Part shown: piece after piece, positions 34,310 through 44,196 of the stretch
Position numbering within the stretch: position 1 is the first letter of the stretch
How the letters are laid out: each line of letters begins with the position of its first letter
NCBI GenBank assembly: GCA_937958695.1
Contig: CALGNK010000010.1
Location: 1 to 64,000 of the forward strand
Length of the DNA: 64,000 nucleotides
DNA from: an uncultured bacterium
GTDB lineage: Bacteria; DUMJ01
Direction: 5' to 3'
Program-made: the position numbers and the translations under genes
Notes under the pieces: model-generated
What the model was told of the DNA's origin: nothing
What the model saw: the letters and a program-made list of their open reading frames with translations, nothing else
Database searches by the model: none

Positions 34310-35190
34310 TGTCTTTTTATACTCATTACATCACCTTTGGTGACTTTCCAGAAGAATATAAGGATATAGAGAAGGCTAAAGCGATTATAGTTCCTGTCCC
34401 CCTAGAGGAAACAGGAACGTATCTCTCTGGTACTCGTTTTGCTCCCGATGAAATAATATTAGCTTCTAGGGCACTTGAATGGTTTGATGAGTCTTTAGAT
34501 TTTGAACCTTTTAGGAAGGGTATAGCTACTATAGCCTCTCCACTCTGGGAAAGGGGGAATGTGATGTCCTGCTTATCTCAGGTTGAAGAGGTTGTGAAAG
34601 AAATAGTCAACCAAGGTAAGTTCCCTATAATAATTGGAGGAGAACATACGGTTACTATAGCTGATATAAAGGGTGTCCTACAAAATTATGATAACCTTTC
34701 ATGTCTTATATTTGATGCACATGCTGACCTTAGAAATATCTATGATAGATCTTCTTTTAGCCATGCCTGTGTAACAAGAAGGATTGCAGAACTTGATGTT
34801 GAGAGTATTGTAGAGGTTGGGATAAGAAGTCTTTCCTTAGAAGAGAATGAATATATAAACTCAGTTGATAATATTAGAGGGATAAAAGCTAGAGATTTTC
34901 TAAGGGATCCAAAATTCTTTATAGACCATATATCTAGCATGCTAAGTGATAATGTGTTTATCTCTATAGATATGGATGTATTTGATCCTTCCCTTGTTCC
35001 TGCCGTTGGGACCCCTGAGCCTGGAGGACTTCTATGGTATAATGTAATTGATATCTTAGAGGAGGTTTTTGCCCATAAAAATGTAGTAGGATGTGATGTT
35101 GTAGAGCTTTTAGGGATTAATAAGACGTCCTGTTTTATAACTGCTAAACTTATCTATAAACTTATTGCGTACAAGTTTTTCTATGAGTAG
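34309..35190 (+). CDS. speB: Agmatinase (ureohydrolase family)
   Basis: A 293-residue dinuclear manganese enzyme with [13 protein letters not shown] and [22 protein letters not shown], which supply the metal-binding H and D residues. It cleaves agmatine to putrescine and urea and thus feeds the aminopropyl transfer prepared by SpeD. ATG 34309 overlaps the speD stop (TGATG); GTG 34306 is possible. Agmatinase and arginase are hard to separate from sequence, but adjacency to speD supports agmatinase. Confidence 0.9.
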   Translation: MSFYTHYITFGDFPEEYKDIEKAKAIIVPVPLEETGTYLSGTRFAPDEIILASRALEWFDESLDFEPFRKGIATIASPLWERGNVMSCLSQVEEVVKEIVNQGKFPIIIGGEHTVTIADIKGVLQNYDNLSCLIFDAHADLRNIYDRSSFSHACVTRRIAELDVESIVEVGIRSLSLEENEYINSVDNIRGIKARDFLRDPKFFIDHISSMLSDNVFISIDMDVFDPSLVPAVGTPEPGGLLWYNVIDILEEVFAHKNVVGCDVVELLGINKTSCFITAKLIYKLIAYKFFYE

Positions 35191-35584
35191 AAGAAAGCTT
35201 CGCAGAAAGATATTTCAGTGGCTATTTGAACTTGAATTTAGGCCTGAAGCTATAGAAGAGATAGAGAAAAAATTGGATTTTGAATTCTTAGTTGGAGAGG
35301 ATAGGGAATTTGCCCTTGATATTATTAAGGGGGTTTGGACTAAAAGAGAGGAGATAGATGAGATAATTAAGTCCCACCTGAAAGGATGGGACTTTGAAAG
35401 GATATCTCCTGTGGACAAGAGTATACTGCGTATAGGTATATATGAACTCTGTTTCTATAAAAATACTCCTCCCAAAGTAGCTATAAACGAAGCTGTAGAG
35501 TTATCTAAGTTATTTGGGAAAGATAGCTCTCCAGAGTTTATAAATGGCTTATTAGGGAAAGTTTTTAGAGGGAATGGAGTATAA
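35183..35584 (+). CDS. nusB: Transcription antitermination factor NusB
   Basis: A 133-residue all-helical protein with the NusB landmarks [25 protein letters not shown] and [13 protein letters not shown] followed by FINGLLGKV. It binds boxA RNA with S10 in rRNA antitermination. ATG 35183 overlaps the agmatinase stop by 8 nt; the longer open frame from 35165 lacks support. Its place in a row of overlapping genes suggests translational coupling. Confidence 0.93.
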   Translation: MSRRKLRRKIFQWLFELEFRPEAIEEIEKKLDFEFLVGEDREFALDIIKGVWTKREEIDEIIKSHLKGWDFERISPVDKSILRIGIYELCFYKNTPPKVAINEAVELSKLFGKDSSPEFINGLLGKVFRGNGV

Positions 35585-35849
35585 AAGGATGGTAGTAACC
35601 CTTGGGGGAAGAGTCCAAGGGGTAGGATTTAGAAGCTTTGCTAGATATAAGGCATTTATGCTTGGAATAAAAGGATATGCAAGGAATACTTTTGACGGTA
35701 AGGTTGAGGTTGTTGCGGAGGGACCTTTAGAAAAACTTGATGAATTTTTGAAAGAGCTTAAAAGAGGTCCTACATCTGCTAGGGTAAGGGAAGTTGATGT
35801 CAGGTTTGAACCTCCAACATATGAATTCTACGACTTCTCAATCTACTAA
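35574..35849 (+). CDS. acyP: Acylphosphatase
   Basis: A 91-residue ferredoxin-like-fold hydrolase of acyl phosphates. The phosphate-binding loop is GRVQGVGFR with catalytic R20, and N38 in YARNTFDG is the water-positioning asparagine. Length and motifs fit the family exactly. It overlaps nusB by 11 nt and the tlyA-type gene by 29 nt. Its cellular role is usually housekeeping and poorly defined. Confidence 0.93.
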   Translation: MEYKRMVVTLGGRVQGVGFRSFARYKAFMLGIKGYARNTFDGKVEVVAEGPLEKLDEFLKELKRGPTSARVREVDVRFEPPTYEFYDFSIY

Positions 35850-36657
35850 AGAGAGACTTGATGCCCTTTTATTAAATTTAGGGCTTGTTTCTACTAGAAG
35901 TCAAGCTCAAGCACTTATTATGGCTGGAGAGGTCTTGGTAGATGGTAAGGTTGTTACTAAAAGTGGAACCTTGGTTAGAAAAGATGCAGAGATAGAAATA
36001 AAGAGACCTCCTGAGTATGTAAGTAGAGGAGGTTTTAAGTTAGAGAAGGCTATAAGAGAGTTTTCTATTGATGTAAAGGATAGGGTATGTGTAGATATAG
36101 GTGCTTCTACAGGTGGATTTACTCACTGTCTATTAAAGTTTGGAGCAAGACTTGTTTATGCTATAGATGTTGGTAAGGGGCTTTTGCATTCTATCCTTGC
36201 TAATGATCCTAGAGTTAGGGTTATTGAGGGTTATAATGCAAGATATCTAGAACAAAGTCTATTCCCAATAAGACCTACTCTTTCAACTATAGATGTATCT
36301 TTTATCTCCGTTAGAAAGATTCTTCCTGCACTCGTTGATTGCCTTGAAGGGGAAAAGGAAATAATAATACTTGTCAAGCCTCAATTTGAGGCTGAGTATA
36401 AGAGGGTAAGTAGAGGAGGAGTTGTTGTAAAGCCTGAGTTTCACATAGAGGTGATCAAAAAGGTTATGGAGTTTTCCGAAAGACTTTATCTATACCCTCA
36501 TAATCTTACCTTTTCTCCTATAAAAGGGAAAGCTGGGAATATAGAATATTTACTGTATCTCTCTAGTGTAATGTCTACAAGAGAGATTGATATAGCAAAA
36601 ATCGTAGAGGAGGCTTTTAGATATTTTGAAAATAATAGTATTACCACATCCACATAG
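35821..36657 (+). CDS. tlyA: TlyA-family rRNA 2'-O-methyltransferase/hemolysin-like
   Basis: A 278-residue protein with an N-terminal S4 RNA-binding domain (RLDALLLNLGLVSTRSQA to about residue 65) and an FtsJ-type Rossmann methyltransferase (CVDIGASTGGFTHCLL near residue 88 and TIDVSFISVRKI). Family members methylate ribosomal RNA and were earlier called hemolysins. ATG 35821 replaces a longer frame without support. It overlaps acyP and nadK, as is usual for tlyA-nadK-recN clusters. Confidence 0.9.
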   Translation: MNSTTSQSTKERLDALLLNLGLVSTRSQAQALIMAGEVLVDGKVVTKSGTLVRKDAEIEIKRPPEYVSRGGFKLEKAIREFSIDVKDRVCVDIGASTGGFTHCLLKFGARLVYAIDVGKGLLHSILANDPRVRVIEGYNARYLEQSLFPIRPTLSTIDVSFISVRKILPALVDCLEGEKEIIILVKPQFEAEYKRVSRGGVVVKPEFHIEVIKKVMEFSERLYLYPHNLTFSPIKGKAGNIEYLLYLSSVMSTREIDIAKIVEEAFRYFENNSITTST

Positions 36658-37474
36658 AAGAGAGGCTCGTGATGTAGGGAAAAGAATATTAGAGTATGCT
36701 TTCACTAAAGGGATCGAAGGAAGACTTTGTGAAGATTGGCCAGAAGATATTACTGAAAATTTCGATGTGGGGATTGTGATAGGTGGAGATGGGACCCTAC
36801 TTAGTGCATCAAGGCTATTAAGCCCACTTGGAATTCCTATTCTTGGAGTAAAAGTAGGAGGTTTAGGTTTTCTTTTAGATGTAGAACCTGAAGACTATAA
36901 GCTTGCTATGGATAAACTAATGAATGGAGAATATTTTGTTGAGAAGAGGGGAACCTTAGAAGTGATCGTAGAGAGTGAAAATGTAATCAAAGGCAAATTC
37001 TTAGCTATCAATGATGCAGTTGTAAGCAAAGGGACATTCGCTAGGATGCTAGAGATAACTCTTTTTGTGAACAATAACTTAGTTGCTAGATATCCGGCAG
37101 ATGGGATTATCGTTTCTACTCCAACAGGTTCTACTGCCTATTCTCTTTCTGCTGGTGGACCTATAGTTTCTCCAAACTTAGATTGTATACTAGTGACACC
37201 TATATGTCCTCATTCTCTATTCTTAAGACCGTTACTCTTAAATCCAAAGGATACAATTGAAATAGTAGTGGGAGAAAAGCATGAAGAGGTTATGCTTACT
37301 ATAGATGGACAGCTAGGTTTACATCTTGATACAAAAGATAAGATTAGAGTGAATTTTAGTAATGTTCACTGTAAACTTATTAGACTTAGTGAGAATTCCA
37401 ATTTCTTTGCTGCCCTTAGAGAAAAGTTGCATTGGGGAGAGGGTATTGGAGATGCTCAGAGAGATCTCCGTTAA
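36626..37474 (+). CDS. nadK: NAD kinase
   Basis: A 282-residue ATP-NAD kinase that makes NADP. The GGDGTLL motif is at about residues 53-59, NDAVVSKG lies further on and the glycine-rich TPTGSTAYSLSAGGPIV region is in the C-terminal domain. TTG start within the preceding gene (32-nt overlap). It shares the tlyA-nadK-recN order found in many bacteria. Confidence 0.93.
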   Translation: MKIIVLPHPHRREARDVGKRILEYAFTKGIEGRLCEDWPEDITENFDVGIVIGGDGTLLSASRLLSPLGIPILGVKVGGLGFLLDVEPEDYKLAMDKLMNGEYFVEKRGTLEVIVESENVIKGKFLAINDAVVSKGTFARMLEITLFVNNNLVARYPADGIIVSTPTGSTAYSLSAGGPIVSPNLDCILVTPICPHSLFLRPLLLNPKDTIEIVVGEKHEEVMLTIDGQLGLHLDTKDKIRVNFSNVHCKLIRLSENSNFFAALREKLHWGEGIGDAQRDLR

Positions 37475-39149
37475 AGGCTTTGATATTATAGATAGTATAA
37501 GTGTAACCTTTTCTCCTGGGCTTAATATTATTACTGGAGAAACTGGAGCAGGTAAGTCTCTTATAGTTGAGGCTATTCAACAGTTACTCGGAGCTAGATC
37601 AAGCTCTTCTATGGTAAAGTCTGGATATTCTAAAGCTCAGATAGTAGGGGTTTTTAGCCTGCCAGAAAAGGAAGAATTGATAAGACTTTTAGAAGATAAT
37701 GGTGTAGAGGTAGGGGATGAGATTATAATCCTTAAGGAGATATCTAACACTGGTAAGAGCAGTTTGAGAATAAATGGCACTATAGTTCCTGCCTCTGTGG
37801 TGAGGGATATAGGAAGATATCTTGTTAATGTCTTTTCCCAACTAGAGAACAGTGAGATACTCTCCCCTGAATATCAGTTAGATATTATAGATTCTTTTGG
37901 CAGATTATATGATCTTAGGAAGATATTTAATGACATATTTTTAGAGTGGAAGTCCTTAAAAGAGAAGAAAGCGGAGATAGAATCTAGGATTCAAAATAGA
38001 TTTCAGGAACTAGACTTTTTAAACTATCAGATAGATGAATTAAAGAGAGCTAGACTTACAGAAAATGAGGATGAGATCTTAAAAGAAGAGGAGGGTAGAT
38101 TACTGAATCTAGAAAGATTGAAAAGAGATGTAGAAGAATCGTATATGCTCCTTTACGAGGATGAAGACTCTGCTGTCTCTAGACTATCTAAGGCATCTCA
38201 GTTGTTAATAAGTTTAGAGGGTATAGACAGTCAATTGGGTAGTCTTGGAAGAGAGCTTGAAAATCAAGAGATTTTAATCAGTGAGTTATCTAGAACTTTG
38301 AGAAGTTATATAAGTAAGTTACGAGAGATAGATAGCTCCGCTTTAGAAGACCTAGAGGCAAGGTTACACTTCTTAAATGATTTAAAGAGGAAGTATAGAG
38401 TAAAATCGGTAAATGATTTGATAGAGGCACTAAAAGCCTTAGAGGCTAGAAGAGAAGAGCTAGAAAAGATTGAGGAAGAGAGTGGGAATCTAGATACTCT
38501 TATAGAAGATGCTTATAGTAGACTAAAAGAGGTAGGGAAAGAACTATCTGAGAAGAGAATAGATACTGCAGAAAGACTATCACGTTATCTAGAAGAAGAG
38601 CTAAGGGAGCTTGGAATGCCAAATGTTAGAATAAAGTTAAAAGTTTCTCAGATAGAAGAGCCTATGTTTAATGGCTTTGATAGTGTTACGTTTCTTATAG
38701 CTACAGTACCAGATGAACCACTCAAAAAGATTGAAGATGTGGTTTCTGGCGGTGAGTTGTCTAGGATATCACTAGCTGTAAAAAGTTTACTGAGAGACGT
38801 AGAGTTATTTCCCACACTTATTTTTGATGAGATAGATATAGGTTTAGGAGGTAAGACCGCCATAGCTGTGGGAGAAAAGATATATGAACTCTCTAAGAAG
38901 ACCCAAGTAATAAATATAACACACCTACCTCAGGTTGCATCCTTTGCCGATGTCCATATGTGTGTTCAGAAGTCTGTAGATGAGAATGGAAAAGTAGATG
39001 TAGCTATTAAGATCCTTGGTGGGGAAGAAAGGGTTATGGAGATATCTAGGATGTTGACTGGCCAGATAATGGAATCTACGGTGATAAATGCGAAAGAACT
39101 GATTAATTATGTTGAGAGATTAAAGGAAGGGATTAATAGTGAGATATAA
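37452..39149 (+). CDS. recN: DNA repair protein RecN
   Basis: A 565-residue SMC-like ATPase in double-strand-break repair. Walker A is GETGAGKS near residue 31, the middle is a long coiled-coil pair (about 150-380), and the C-terminal head has the signature SGGELSRI and Walker B LIFDEIDIGLGG. ATG 37452 gives the canonical M-L-R-E-I start; an upstream open stretch is nadK in another frame. It overlaps nadK by 23 nt and the ferredoxin gene by 11 nt. Confidence 0.93.
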   Translation: MLREISVKGFDIIDSISVTFSPGLNIITGETGAGKSLIVEAIQQLLGARSSSSMVKSGYSKAQIVGVFSLPEKEELIRLLEDNGVEVGDEIIILKEISNTGKSSLRINGTIVPASVVRDIGRYLVNVFSQLENSEILSPEYQLDIIDSFGRLYDLRKIFNDIFLEWKSLKEKKAEIESRIQNRFQELDFLNYQIDELKRARLTENEDEILKEEEGRLLNLERLKRDVEESYMLLYEDEDSAVSRLSKASQLLISLEGIDSQLGSLGRELENQEILISELSRTLRSYISKLREIDSSALEDLEARLHFLNDLKRKYRVKSVNDLIEALKALEARREELEKIEEESGNLDTLIEDAYSRLKEVGKELSEKRIDTAERLSRYLEEELRELGMPNVRIKLKVSQIEEPMFNGFDSVTFLIATVPDEPLKKIEDVVSGGELSRISLAVKSLLRDVELFPTLIFDEIDIGLGGKTAIAVGEKIYELSKKTQVINITHLPQVASFADVHMCVQKSVDENGKVDVAIKILGGEERVMEISRMLTGQIMESTVINAKELINYVERLKEGINSEI

Positions 39150-39378
39150 ATATACTATTATTATAGATAAAGAAAGATGTAAAGGTTGTGGAATATGCAT
39201 CTCTTTCTGTCCTAGGAATGTCTTAGAATTTGAAGATTACCTCAATGAGGGAGGGCATCATCCTGTTAGGCTTACTGGGAATGAGTGTGTAGGATGTAGA
39301 GCCTGTGTTATTATGTGCCCTGATATTGCATTAGAACTCATTAGGGAGGAGATCGATGAAAGTACTTATGCGAGGTAA
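39139..39378 (+). CDS. Ferredoxin-type subunit of a 2-oxoacid:ferredoxin oxidoreductase
   Basis: A 79-residue 2[4Fe-4S] polypeptide (delta subunit, KorD/VorD-like) with CKGCGICISFCP and CVGCRACVIMCP. It accepts electrons from the TPP subunit. GTG start overlaps recN; its end overlaps the alpha gene by 23 nt. It forms one unit with the two following genes. Confidence 0.9.
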   Translation: MRYKYTIIIDKERCKGCGICISFCPRNVLEFEDYLNEGGHHPVRLTGNECVGCRACVIMCPDIALELIREEIDESTYAR

Positions 39379-40411
39379 TGAGGCTATAGCCGAGGGAGCT
39401 ATATATTCAGGTTGTAAATACTTCTTCAGTTATCCTATAACTCCTCAGAGCGAAATACTCCACTATATGGCTAAACGTCTGCCAGAGGTTGGAGGTGTAT
39501 TTTTACAGGCAGATAGTGAGACGTCCGCTATAAATATGGTCTTTGGCGCTTCTGCCTGTGGGGTTAGGGTAATGACCGCTTCTTCTGGTCCTGGTTTGAG
39601 CTTGAAGCAGGAAGGTATATCATATCTATCTGCTGGTGAACTACCTTGTGTGATAGTAAATGTTATGAGGGGGGGACCAGGATTAGGTGGTGTACAACCA
39701 GCTCAGAGTGATTATTTCCAAGCGACAAGGGGTGGCGGGCATGGAGATTATAGGAATATAGTACTAGCCCCCTCCACTGTCCAAGAGTGTTTTGATTTTA
39801 CTAGATTAGCCTTTGACCTTGCGGATAAATATAGAATACCTGTAATGATACTTATAGATGGTGCGCTAGGCCAAATGATGGAAGATATCGAGATACCAGA
39901 GTATAAAGAATCTATGCTTCCAGAAAAACCTTGGGCTTTAGGTAAGGGAAAATTTGGTAATCCTAATCATATAACGACTATGCACCTTGATCCTGATGAG
40001 CTAGAATCGCATAATCTTCACCTTTTAATGGTATATGAAGGTATATCTTTCAACGAGCAGAGATGGAGAAGTCTCTTCTTAGATGATGCTGAGATAGTTC
40101 TTGTTGGCTATGGAACTGTAGGCAGGATATTAGAAGGTGTAACATTTATTGCTAGGGATAAGGGGATTAAGGTGGGATGTATTAGACCTATAACCTTATG
40201 GCCATTTCCATCATACGCATTTGTTACATTACCGAAATCGGTTAAGTCTATCCTTGTAGTAGAGATGAGCCTTGGACAGATGTTAGAGGACGTTAAGTTG
40301 ATCGCTAATGGTAAATATCATGTATACTTCTATGGTAGAGTGGGGATTATCCCTACAGCGGAAGAGATATTAGATCAGTTAGAATTAATTCTTCAAGAGG
40401 TGAAAGTATGA
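39356..40411 (+). CDS. 2-oxoacid:ferredoxin oxidoreductase, alpha subunit
   Basis: A 351-residue subunit with the pyrimidine-binding and core domains of the KorA/VorB type (MRGNEAIAEGAIYSGCKYFFSYPITPQSE spans the start; RGGPGLGGVQPAQSDYFQ follows). It oxidatively decarboxylates 2-oxoglutarate or branched 2-oxoacids to acyl-CoA with the adjacent subunits. Whether 2-oxoglutarate or 2-oxoisovalerate is used cannot be decided. It overlaps the beta gene by 4 nt. Confidence 0.9.
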   Translation: MKVLMRGNEAIAEGAIYSGCKYFFSYPITPQSEILHYMAKRLPEVGGVFLQADSETSAINMVFGASACGVRVMTASSGPGLSLKQEGISYLSAGELPCVIVNVMRGGPGLGGVQPAQSDYFQATRGGGHGDYRNIVLAPSTVQECFDFTRLAFDLADKYRIPVMILIDGALGQMMEDIEIPEYKESMLPEKPWALGKGKFGNPNHITTMHLDPDELESHNLHLLMVYEGISFNEQRWRSLFLDDAEIVLVGYGTVGRILEGVTFIARDKGIKVGCIRPITLWPFPSYAFVTLPKSVKSILVVEMSLGQMLEDVKLIANGKYHVYFYGRVGIIPTAEEILDQLELILQEVKV

Positions 40412-41136
40412 ATGTCTTTAGCTATCCAAAGGCATTAAACGAGTTGAAGTTTCATTACTGTCCAGGATGTACGCATGGAATAGCACATAGAATTCTAGCA
40501 GAAGTCTTAGAAGAGATGGATTTACTGGATAGGACTATAGGTGTAGGTTCTGTTGGTTGTTCTGCCTATATATATGAACATTACAACTTTGATTTTATAC
40601 AGGCAGCGCATGGAAGAGCTTCTTCTGTGGCTACAGGTATAAAGAGGGTCTATCCTGATAGGGTAGTCTTTGCCTATCAGGGAGATGGAGATATGGCAGG
40701 TTTAGGATTAGGCGAGGCTATTCACACTGCTGGAAGAGGAGAACGAATAACGGTGATATTTATAAACAATGCTGTATATGGGATGACTGGAGGACAAATG
40801 GCACCTACCACATTAATCTCCCAGAAAACCTCAACGACTCCCACTGGTAGGGATCCGGATTCTGCTGGTTATCCTCTAAAGCTTTTAGATATGATGGCTG
40901 TTTTGGACGGTTGTGTATTTGCTGCTAGGGCTTCTCTTACATCCCCTAAAAATGTCTTAAAGGCTAAAGAGTATTTGAAACAGGCATTTCAGTATCAGTT
41001 GGAGAATAAGGGATATTCTATAGTAGAGCTCCTATCAGCCTGTCCTACTAACTGGGGTTTAGAACCCGTTAAGGCTTTAAAGTATATAGATGAGGTGATG
41101 AGTAAGTATTATCCTCCTGGTATTATAAAGCAGTGA
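40408..41136 (+). CDS. 2-oxoacid:ferredoxin oxidoreductase, beta (TPP) subunit
   Basis: A 242-residue TPP-binding subunit (KorB/VorA type). The TPP motif runs from GDGDMAGLGLGE to INNAVYGMTGGQ, and the N-terminal CPGCTHG carries the cluster cysteines near residue 18. The C-terminus is at about the usual length. The next gene is secE; no gamma subunit (KorC/VorC) follows. The 82-nt gap to secE shows no tRNA and no convincing promoter. Confidence 0.9.
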   Translation: MNVFSYPKALNELKFHYCPGCTHGIAHRILAEVLEEMDLLDRTIGVGSVGCSAYIYEHYNFDFIQAAHGRASSVATGIKRVYPDRVVFAYQGDGDMAGLGLGEAIHTAGRGERITVIFINNAVYGMTGGQMAPTTLISQKTSTTPTGRDPDSAGYPLKLLDMMAVLDGCVFAARASLTSPKNVLKAKEYLKQAFQYQLENKGYSIVELLSACPTNWGLEPVKALKYIDEVMSKYYPPGIIKQ

Positions 41137-41218
41137 GTCCTTTACAAAGGTTATTGGTTTTGATATTATATTATTGTTTGATAAGAATCTGCTATTCTTA
41201 AAATAATTAGGAGGAATA

Positions 41219-41428
41219 ATGCAGTTAACTTTATTGAATAAGATATGGCAGAGAATAAGACAGTTTTTTAGAGAGATTAGGGCAGAAGTAAGAAAGGTCA
41301 CTTGGCCTACTAAGGAAGAGGTCAAGGTTTTGACCTTAGTGGTAGTTTTGTTTGTATTTATATTTACTGCGTTTATAGGGATAGTAGACCTTATACTGGC
41401 TAGAGTATTTGCTTTTATAGCTAAATAG
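41219..41428 (+). CDS. secE: Preprotein translocase subunit SecE
   Basis: A 69-residue single-span SecE with the conserved EIRAEVRKVTWPTKEE amphipathic region before one membrane helix. It belongs to the SecYEG channel. It starts at ATG 41219 after AGGAGG and begins the classic secE-nusG-rplKAJL gene order. Confidence 0.95.
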   Translation: MQLTLLNKIWQRIRQFFREIRAEVRKVTWPTKEEVKVLTLVVVLFVFIFTAFIGIVDLILARVFAFIAK

Positions 41429-41435
41429 GTGAATT

Positions 41436-41984
41436 ATGTCTGAAAATAAGGTAGATACAAAGAAGGGTAAATGGTATGTAATACATACCTTTACTGGATA
41501 TGAAGAAAAGGTAAAGGCTAACCTGGAGATGAAGATCCGTTCTCTGGGGGCAGAGGATAAGATTTTTCAAATCCTTGTCCCTATAGAGAATGAAATAAAG
41601 CTTGATGATCTCCAAAAAAAGGTTGTAAAGAGGAAGATCTTTCCAGGTTATCTTCTTATTAATATGGAGATGGATGATGACACCTGGATGATAGTAAGAA
41701 GTACTCCAGGTGTTACCGGATTTGTTGGTATAGGTGGGAAACCTACCCCTATACCAGAGGATGAACTGGAGACTATACTAAGAAGAATTAAATGGGAAGA
41801 TACGCAATATAAGTCTTCTCTTCAGGTTGGGGATGTGGTTAGGATAAAGTACGGACCCTTTGAGGATTTTGCAGGGACTGTTGAAGAGATAATTCCTGAA
41901 AGAAAGAAGGTAAAGGTGACAGTCTCTATCTTTGGTAGAGAGACGCCTTTAGAATTGAGAATGGATCAAGTAGAGAAGGTATAA
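41436..41984 (+). CDS. nusG: Transcription termination/antitermination protein NusG
   Basis: A 182-residue NusG: NGN domain beginning KGKWYVIHTFTGYEEKV, with KRKIFPGYLL, and a C-terminal KOW domain (GDVVRIKYGPFEDFAGTVEEI). It links RNA polymerase to Rho or the ribosome. It lacks the large insertion known in Thermotoga NusG. It lies 7 nt after secE. Confidence 0.95.
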   Translation: MSENKVDTKKGKWYVIHTFTGYEEKVKANLEMKIRSLGAEDKIFQILVPIENEIKLDDLQKKVVKRKIFPGYLLINMEMDDDTWMIVRSTPGVTGFVGIGGKPTPIPEDELETILRRIKWEDTQYKSSLQVGDVVRIKYGPFEDFAGTVEEIIPERKKVKVTVSIFGRETPLELRMDQVEKV

Positions 41985-41999
41985 GGAGGTAGTATTTAG

Positions 42000-42425
42000 A
42001 TGCCTAAAAAGGTAATAGGTATAGTAAAACTTCAGCTTCCAGCAGGTAAAGCAACCCCAGCTCCACCAGTAGGTCCTGCATTAGGACAGTATGGGGTTAA
42101 TATAATGGAGTTTTGTAAGTCTTATAATGCTCAGACGTCTGGTCAGGCCGGAGAGGTAATACCGGTTGAGATAACTATATATGAAGATAGAAGCTTTACC
42201 TTTGTCCTTAAGACCCCTCCAGCATCTGAGCTTATAAAGAAGGCTCTTGGATTAGAGAAAGGTTCTGGAGAGCCAAATAAGAATAAGGTGGGTAAACTTA
42301 CAACAGCCCAGCTTAGAGAGATTGCGCAGAAGAAATTACCAGACCTTAATACTGATAACTTAGAAGCAGCTATGAGGATCATAGCTGGAACAGCCAGAAG
42401 TATGGGAGTAACTATAGAGGATTAA
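42000..42425 (+). CDS. rplK: 50S ribosomal protein L11
   Basis: A 141-residue L11: N-terminal [21 protein letters not shown] and C-terminal rRNA-binding domain ending [13 protein letters not shown]. It forms the GTPase-associated centre with 23S rRNA. It starts 15 nt after nusG behind AAGGAGG. Confidence 0.96.
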   Translation: MPKKVIGIVKLQLPAGKATPAPPVGPALGQYGVNIMEFCKSYNAQTSGQAGEVIPVEITIYEDRSFTFVLKTPPASELIKKALGLEKGSGEPNKNKVGKLTTAQLREIAQKKLPDLNTDNLEAAMRIIAGTARSMGVTIED

Positions 42426-42438
42426 AGGGGAGATAAAG

Positions 42439-43146
42439 ATGCCAAAACACGGTAAAAAATATTTAGAAGTACTTAAACTTATAGATAGACGTAAGAGATA
42501 TGATATAGATGAGGCTATTGCTCTTGTGAAGAAGATAGGTTATGCAAATTTTGATGAATCTGTTGAGGTTTCTATAAGATTGGGGGTAGATCCGAGACAT
42601 GCCGAGCAGAACGTAAGAGGAACTGTTGTTCTGCCCCATGGAATTGGTAAGGAGAGAAGAGTATTAGTCTTTGCTAGAGGAGATAAAGCACAAGAGGCTA
42701 TAGATGCTGGAGCAGATTATGTAGGAGCAGAAGACCTAGTAGCAAAGATTAGTGAAGGATGGACGGATTTTGACGTGGCGATAGCTACTCCAGATATGAT
42801 GGGTTTAGTTGGACGTCTTGGTAAGATTCTAGGACCTAGGGGACTTATGCCAAACCCTAAGGTTGGAACTGTTACTAATGATATAGCCAATACAGTAAAG
42901 GAACTAAAGCAGGGTAGGGTAGAATTTAGAGTTGACAGGTTTGGTATAATTCATACTGTTATAGGTAAAAAATCCTTTGATGAAACTAGATTAAAGGAAA
43001 ACTTCAATGCCTTGATGAATGCTGTCCTTAGAGCAAAACCCTCAGGGGTTAAGGGACAGTATGTTAGAAGCGTAGCTCTTGCTACCTCTATGAGTCCTGG
43101 TATAAAGGTTGATCCACTTAAGGCAACAAGGGTAAGTGCACTTTAG
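42439..43146 (+). CDS. rplA: 50S ribosomal protein L1
   Basis: A 235-residue L1 with the signature [20 protein letters not shown] in the second domain and the usual C-terminal [20 protein letters not shown]. It forms the L1 stalk and often autoregulates its operon. It is 13 nt after rplK. Confidence 0.96.
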   Translation: MPKHGKKYLEVLKLIDRRKRYDIDEAIALVKKIGYANFDESVEVSIRLGVDPRHAEQNVRGTVVLPHGIGKERRVLVFARGDKAQEAIDAGADYVGAEDLVAKISEGWTDFDVAIATPDMMGLVGRLGKILGPRGLMPNPKVGTVTNDIANTVKELKQGRVEFRVDRFGIIHTVIGKKSFDETRLKENFNALMNAVLRAKPSGVKGQYVRSVALATSMSPGIKVDPLKATRVSAL

Positions 43147-43181
43147 TTTTATAACAGTTGAATATAGAATTTTAAATAGAG

Positions 43182-43264
43182 CTTCCTAAGAAGGTAGGTG
43201 CCGAAAGGCTTAATATCCTACTGAGGAAGGATAACCCTTCCAAAGGATTAGGAAGGGTTATTTT
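43182..43264 (+). ncRNA. L10 leader-type regulatory RNA with terminator-like hairpin
   Basis: The gap between rplA and rplJ folds. CTTCCT (43182-43187) can pair with AGGAAG (43224-43229), enclosing the conserved-looking GGTGCCGAAAGGCTTAATA region typical of L10-L12 binding leaders. A second perfect 11-bp stem, ATAACCCTTCC (43231-43241) with its complement (43251-43261), is followed by TTT just before the rplJ ribosome site. Binding of L10-L12 to such leaders represses rplJL. The motif was recognised by eye, not by a covariance model. Confidence 0.75.
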
Positions 43265-43279
43265 ATAGAAGGAGGAATT

Positions 43280-43804
43280 ATGGCGCTGAGGCAAGAAAAA
43301 GTAGCAGTAATAGAAAGCACTTTAGAAAGGCTTAATAAAGCTAAAGGTTTTATAATAGCTGAAAACAGAGGGCTTATTATAAAAGACTTTGAGAGTTTGA
43401 GGAAGAATGTAAAACAGAAGGGTGGGGAAGCTAAGGTCATAAAGAATACTCTATTTAACATAGCCCTCAAACAGAAAGGTGTTAAGTTTGATGGAAGCAA
43501 GTCTCTCCTTGAAGGACCTAATATATTCATCTTTTCCTACGGGGATGAGATAGAGCTTTTAAAAGAAATAATAAACTTCTCTAAGGGTAACGATAAGTTT
43601 GTCCCAAAAGGGATCTTTTTAGAGGGCCGTGTATACGAAGGTCCTCAACTTGAAGCATTGAGCAAACTTCCGCCTAAAGAGGTCCTTATAGCGAGAGTCG
43701 TAGGTGGAATAGCTGGTCCTCTTGTGAGCCTAGTTAATGTCTTACAGGCGCCGATAAGGGACCTTTTATATGTCCTAAAGAATATAAAGGAGAAGAAATC
43801 TTAA
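43280..43804 (+). CDS. rplJ: 50S ribosomal protein L10
   Basis: A 174-residue L10. N-terminal globular domain binding 23S rRNA (ENRGLIIKDFESLRKNVKQ, KNTLFNIALK) and a C-terminal helix carrying L7/L12 dimers. It starts at ATG 43280 behind GAAGGAGG, directly after the leader hairpin. Confidence 0.95.
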   Translation: MALRQEKVAVIESTLERLNKAKGFIIAENRGLIIKDFESLRKNVKQKGGEAKVIKNTLFNIALKQKGVKFDGSKSLLEGPNIFIFSYGDEIELLKEIINFSKGNDKFVPKGIFLEGRVYEGPQLEALSKLPPKEVLIARVVGGIAGPLVSLVNVLQAPIRDLLYVLKNIKEKKS

Positions 43805-43821
43805 GAAGGAGGTAAAATAAG

Positions 43822-44196
43822 GTGACAAAGGAAGAAATTATTGAAGCCATTTCTCAGATGAGCGTATTAGAACTATCAGAGCTTGTTAAGGCTCTAGAGG
43901 AGAAATTTGGGGTTCAGGCTGCTCCTGCTATGGCAATGGCACCTATAGCTACCGCTCCAGTTGCAGAGGAGAAACCAAAGGAGCAGACAGAATTTGATGT
44001 AATACTCACCTCTGCTGGAGACAAGAAGATACAGGTTATAAAGGTAGTAAGAGAGCTTACAGGATTAGGACTTAAAGAGGCAAAGGATCTTGTAGACGCT
44101 GCCCCGAAGCCTATTAAAGAAAAGGTCTCTAGAGAAGAAGCTGAGCAGATTAAAGCCAAGCTTGAAGAGGCTGGGGCTATCGTAGAGATAAAGTAG
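43822..44196 (+). CDS. rplL: 50S ribosomal protein L7/L12
   Basis: A 124-residue stalk protein: N-terminal dimerisation domain, alanine/methionine/proline-rich hinge (residues 32-55), and C-terminal domain with [20 protein letters not shown] for factor binding. GTG start after AAGGAGG. Normally rpoB follows; here a hairpin over the stop and then rpsF come next. Confidence 0.96.
   Translation: MTKEEIIEAISQMSVLELSELVKALEEKFGVQAAPAMAMAPIATAPVAEEKPKEQTEFDVILTSAGDKKIQVIKVVRELTGLGLKEAKDLVDAAPKPIKEKVSREEAEQIKAKLEEAGAIVEIK

Noticed and set aside
41137-41218. A tRNA gene before secE, as in some genomes
   Set aside because: The 82-nt gap is AT-rich and lacks the T-arm and acceptor pattern.
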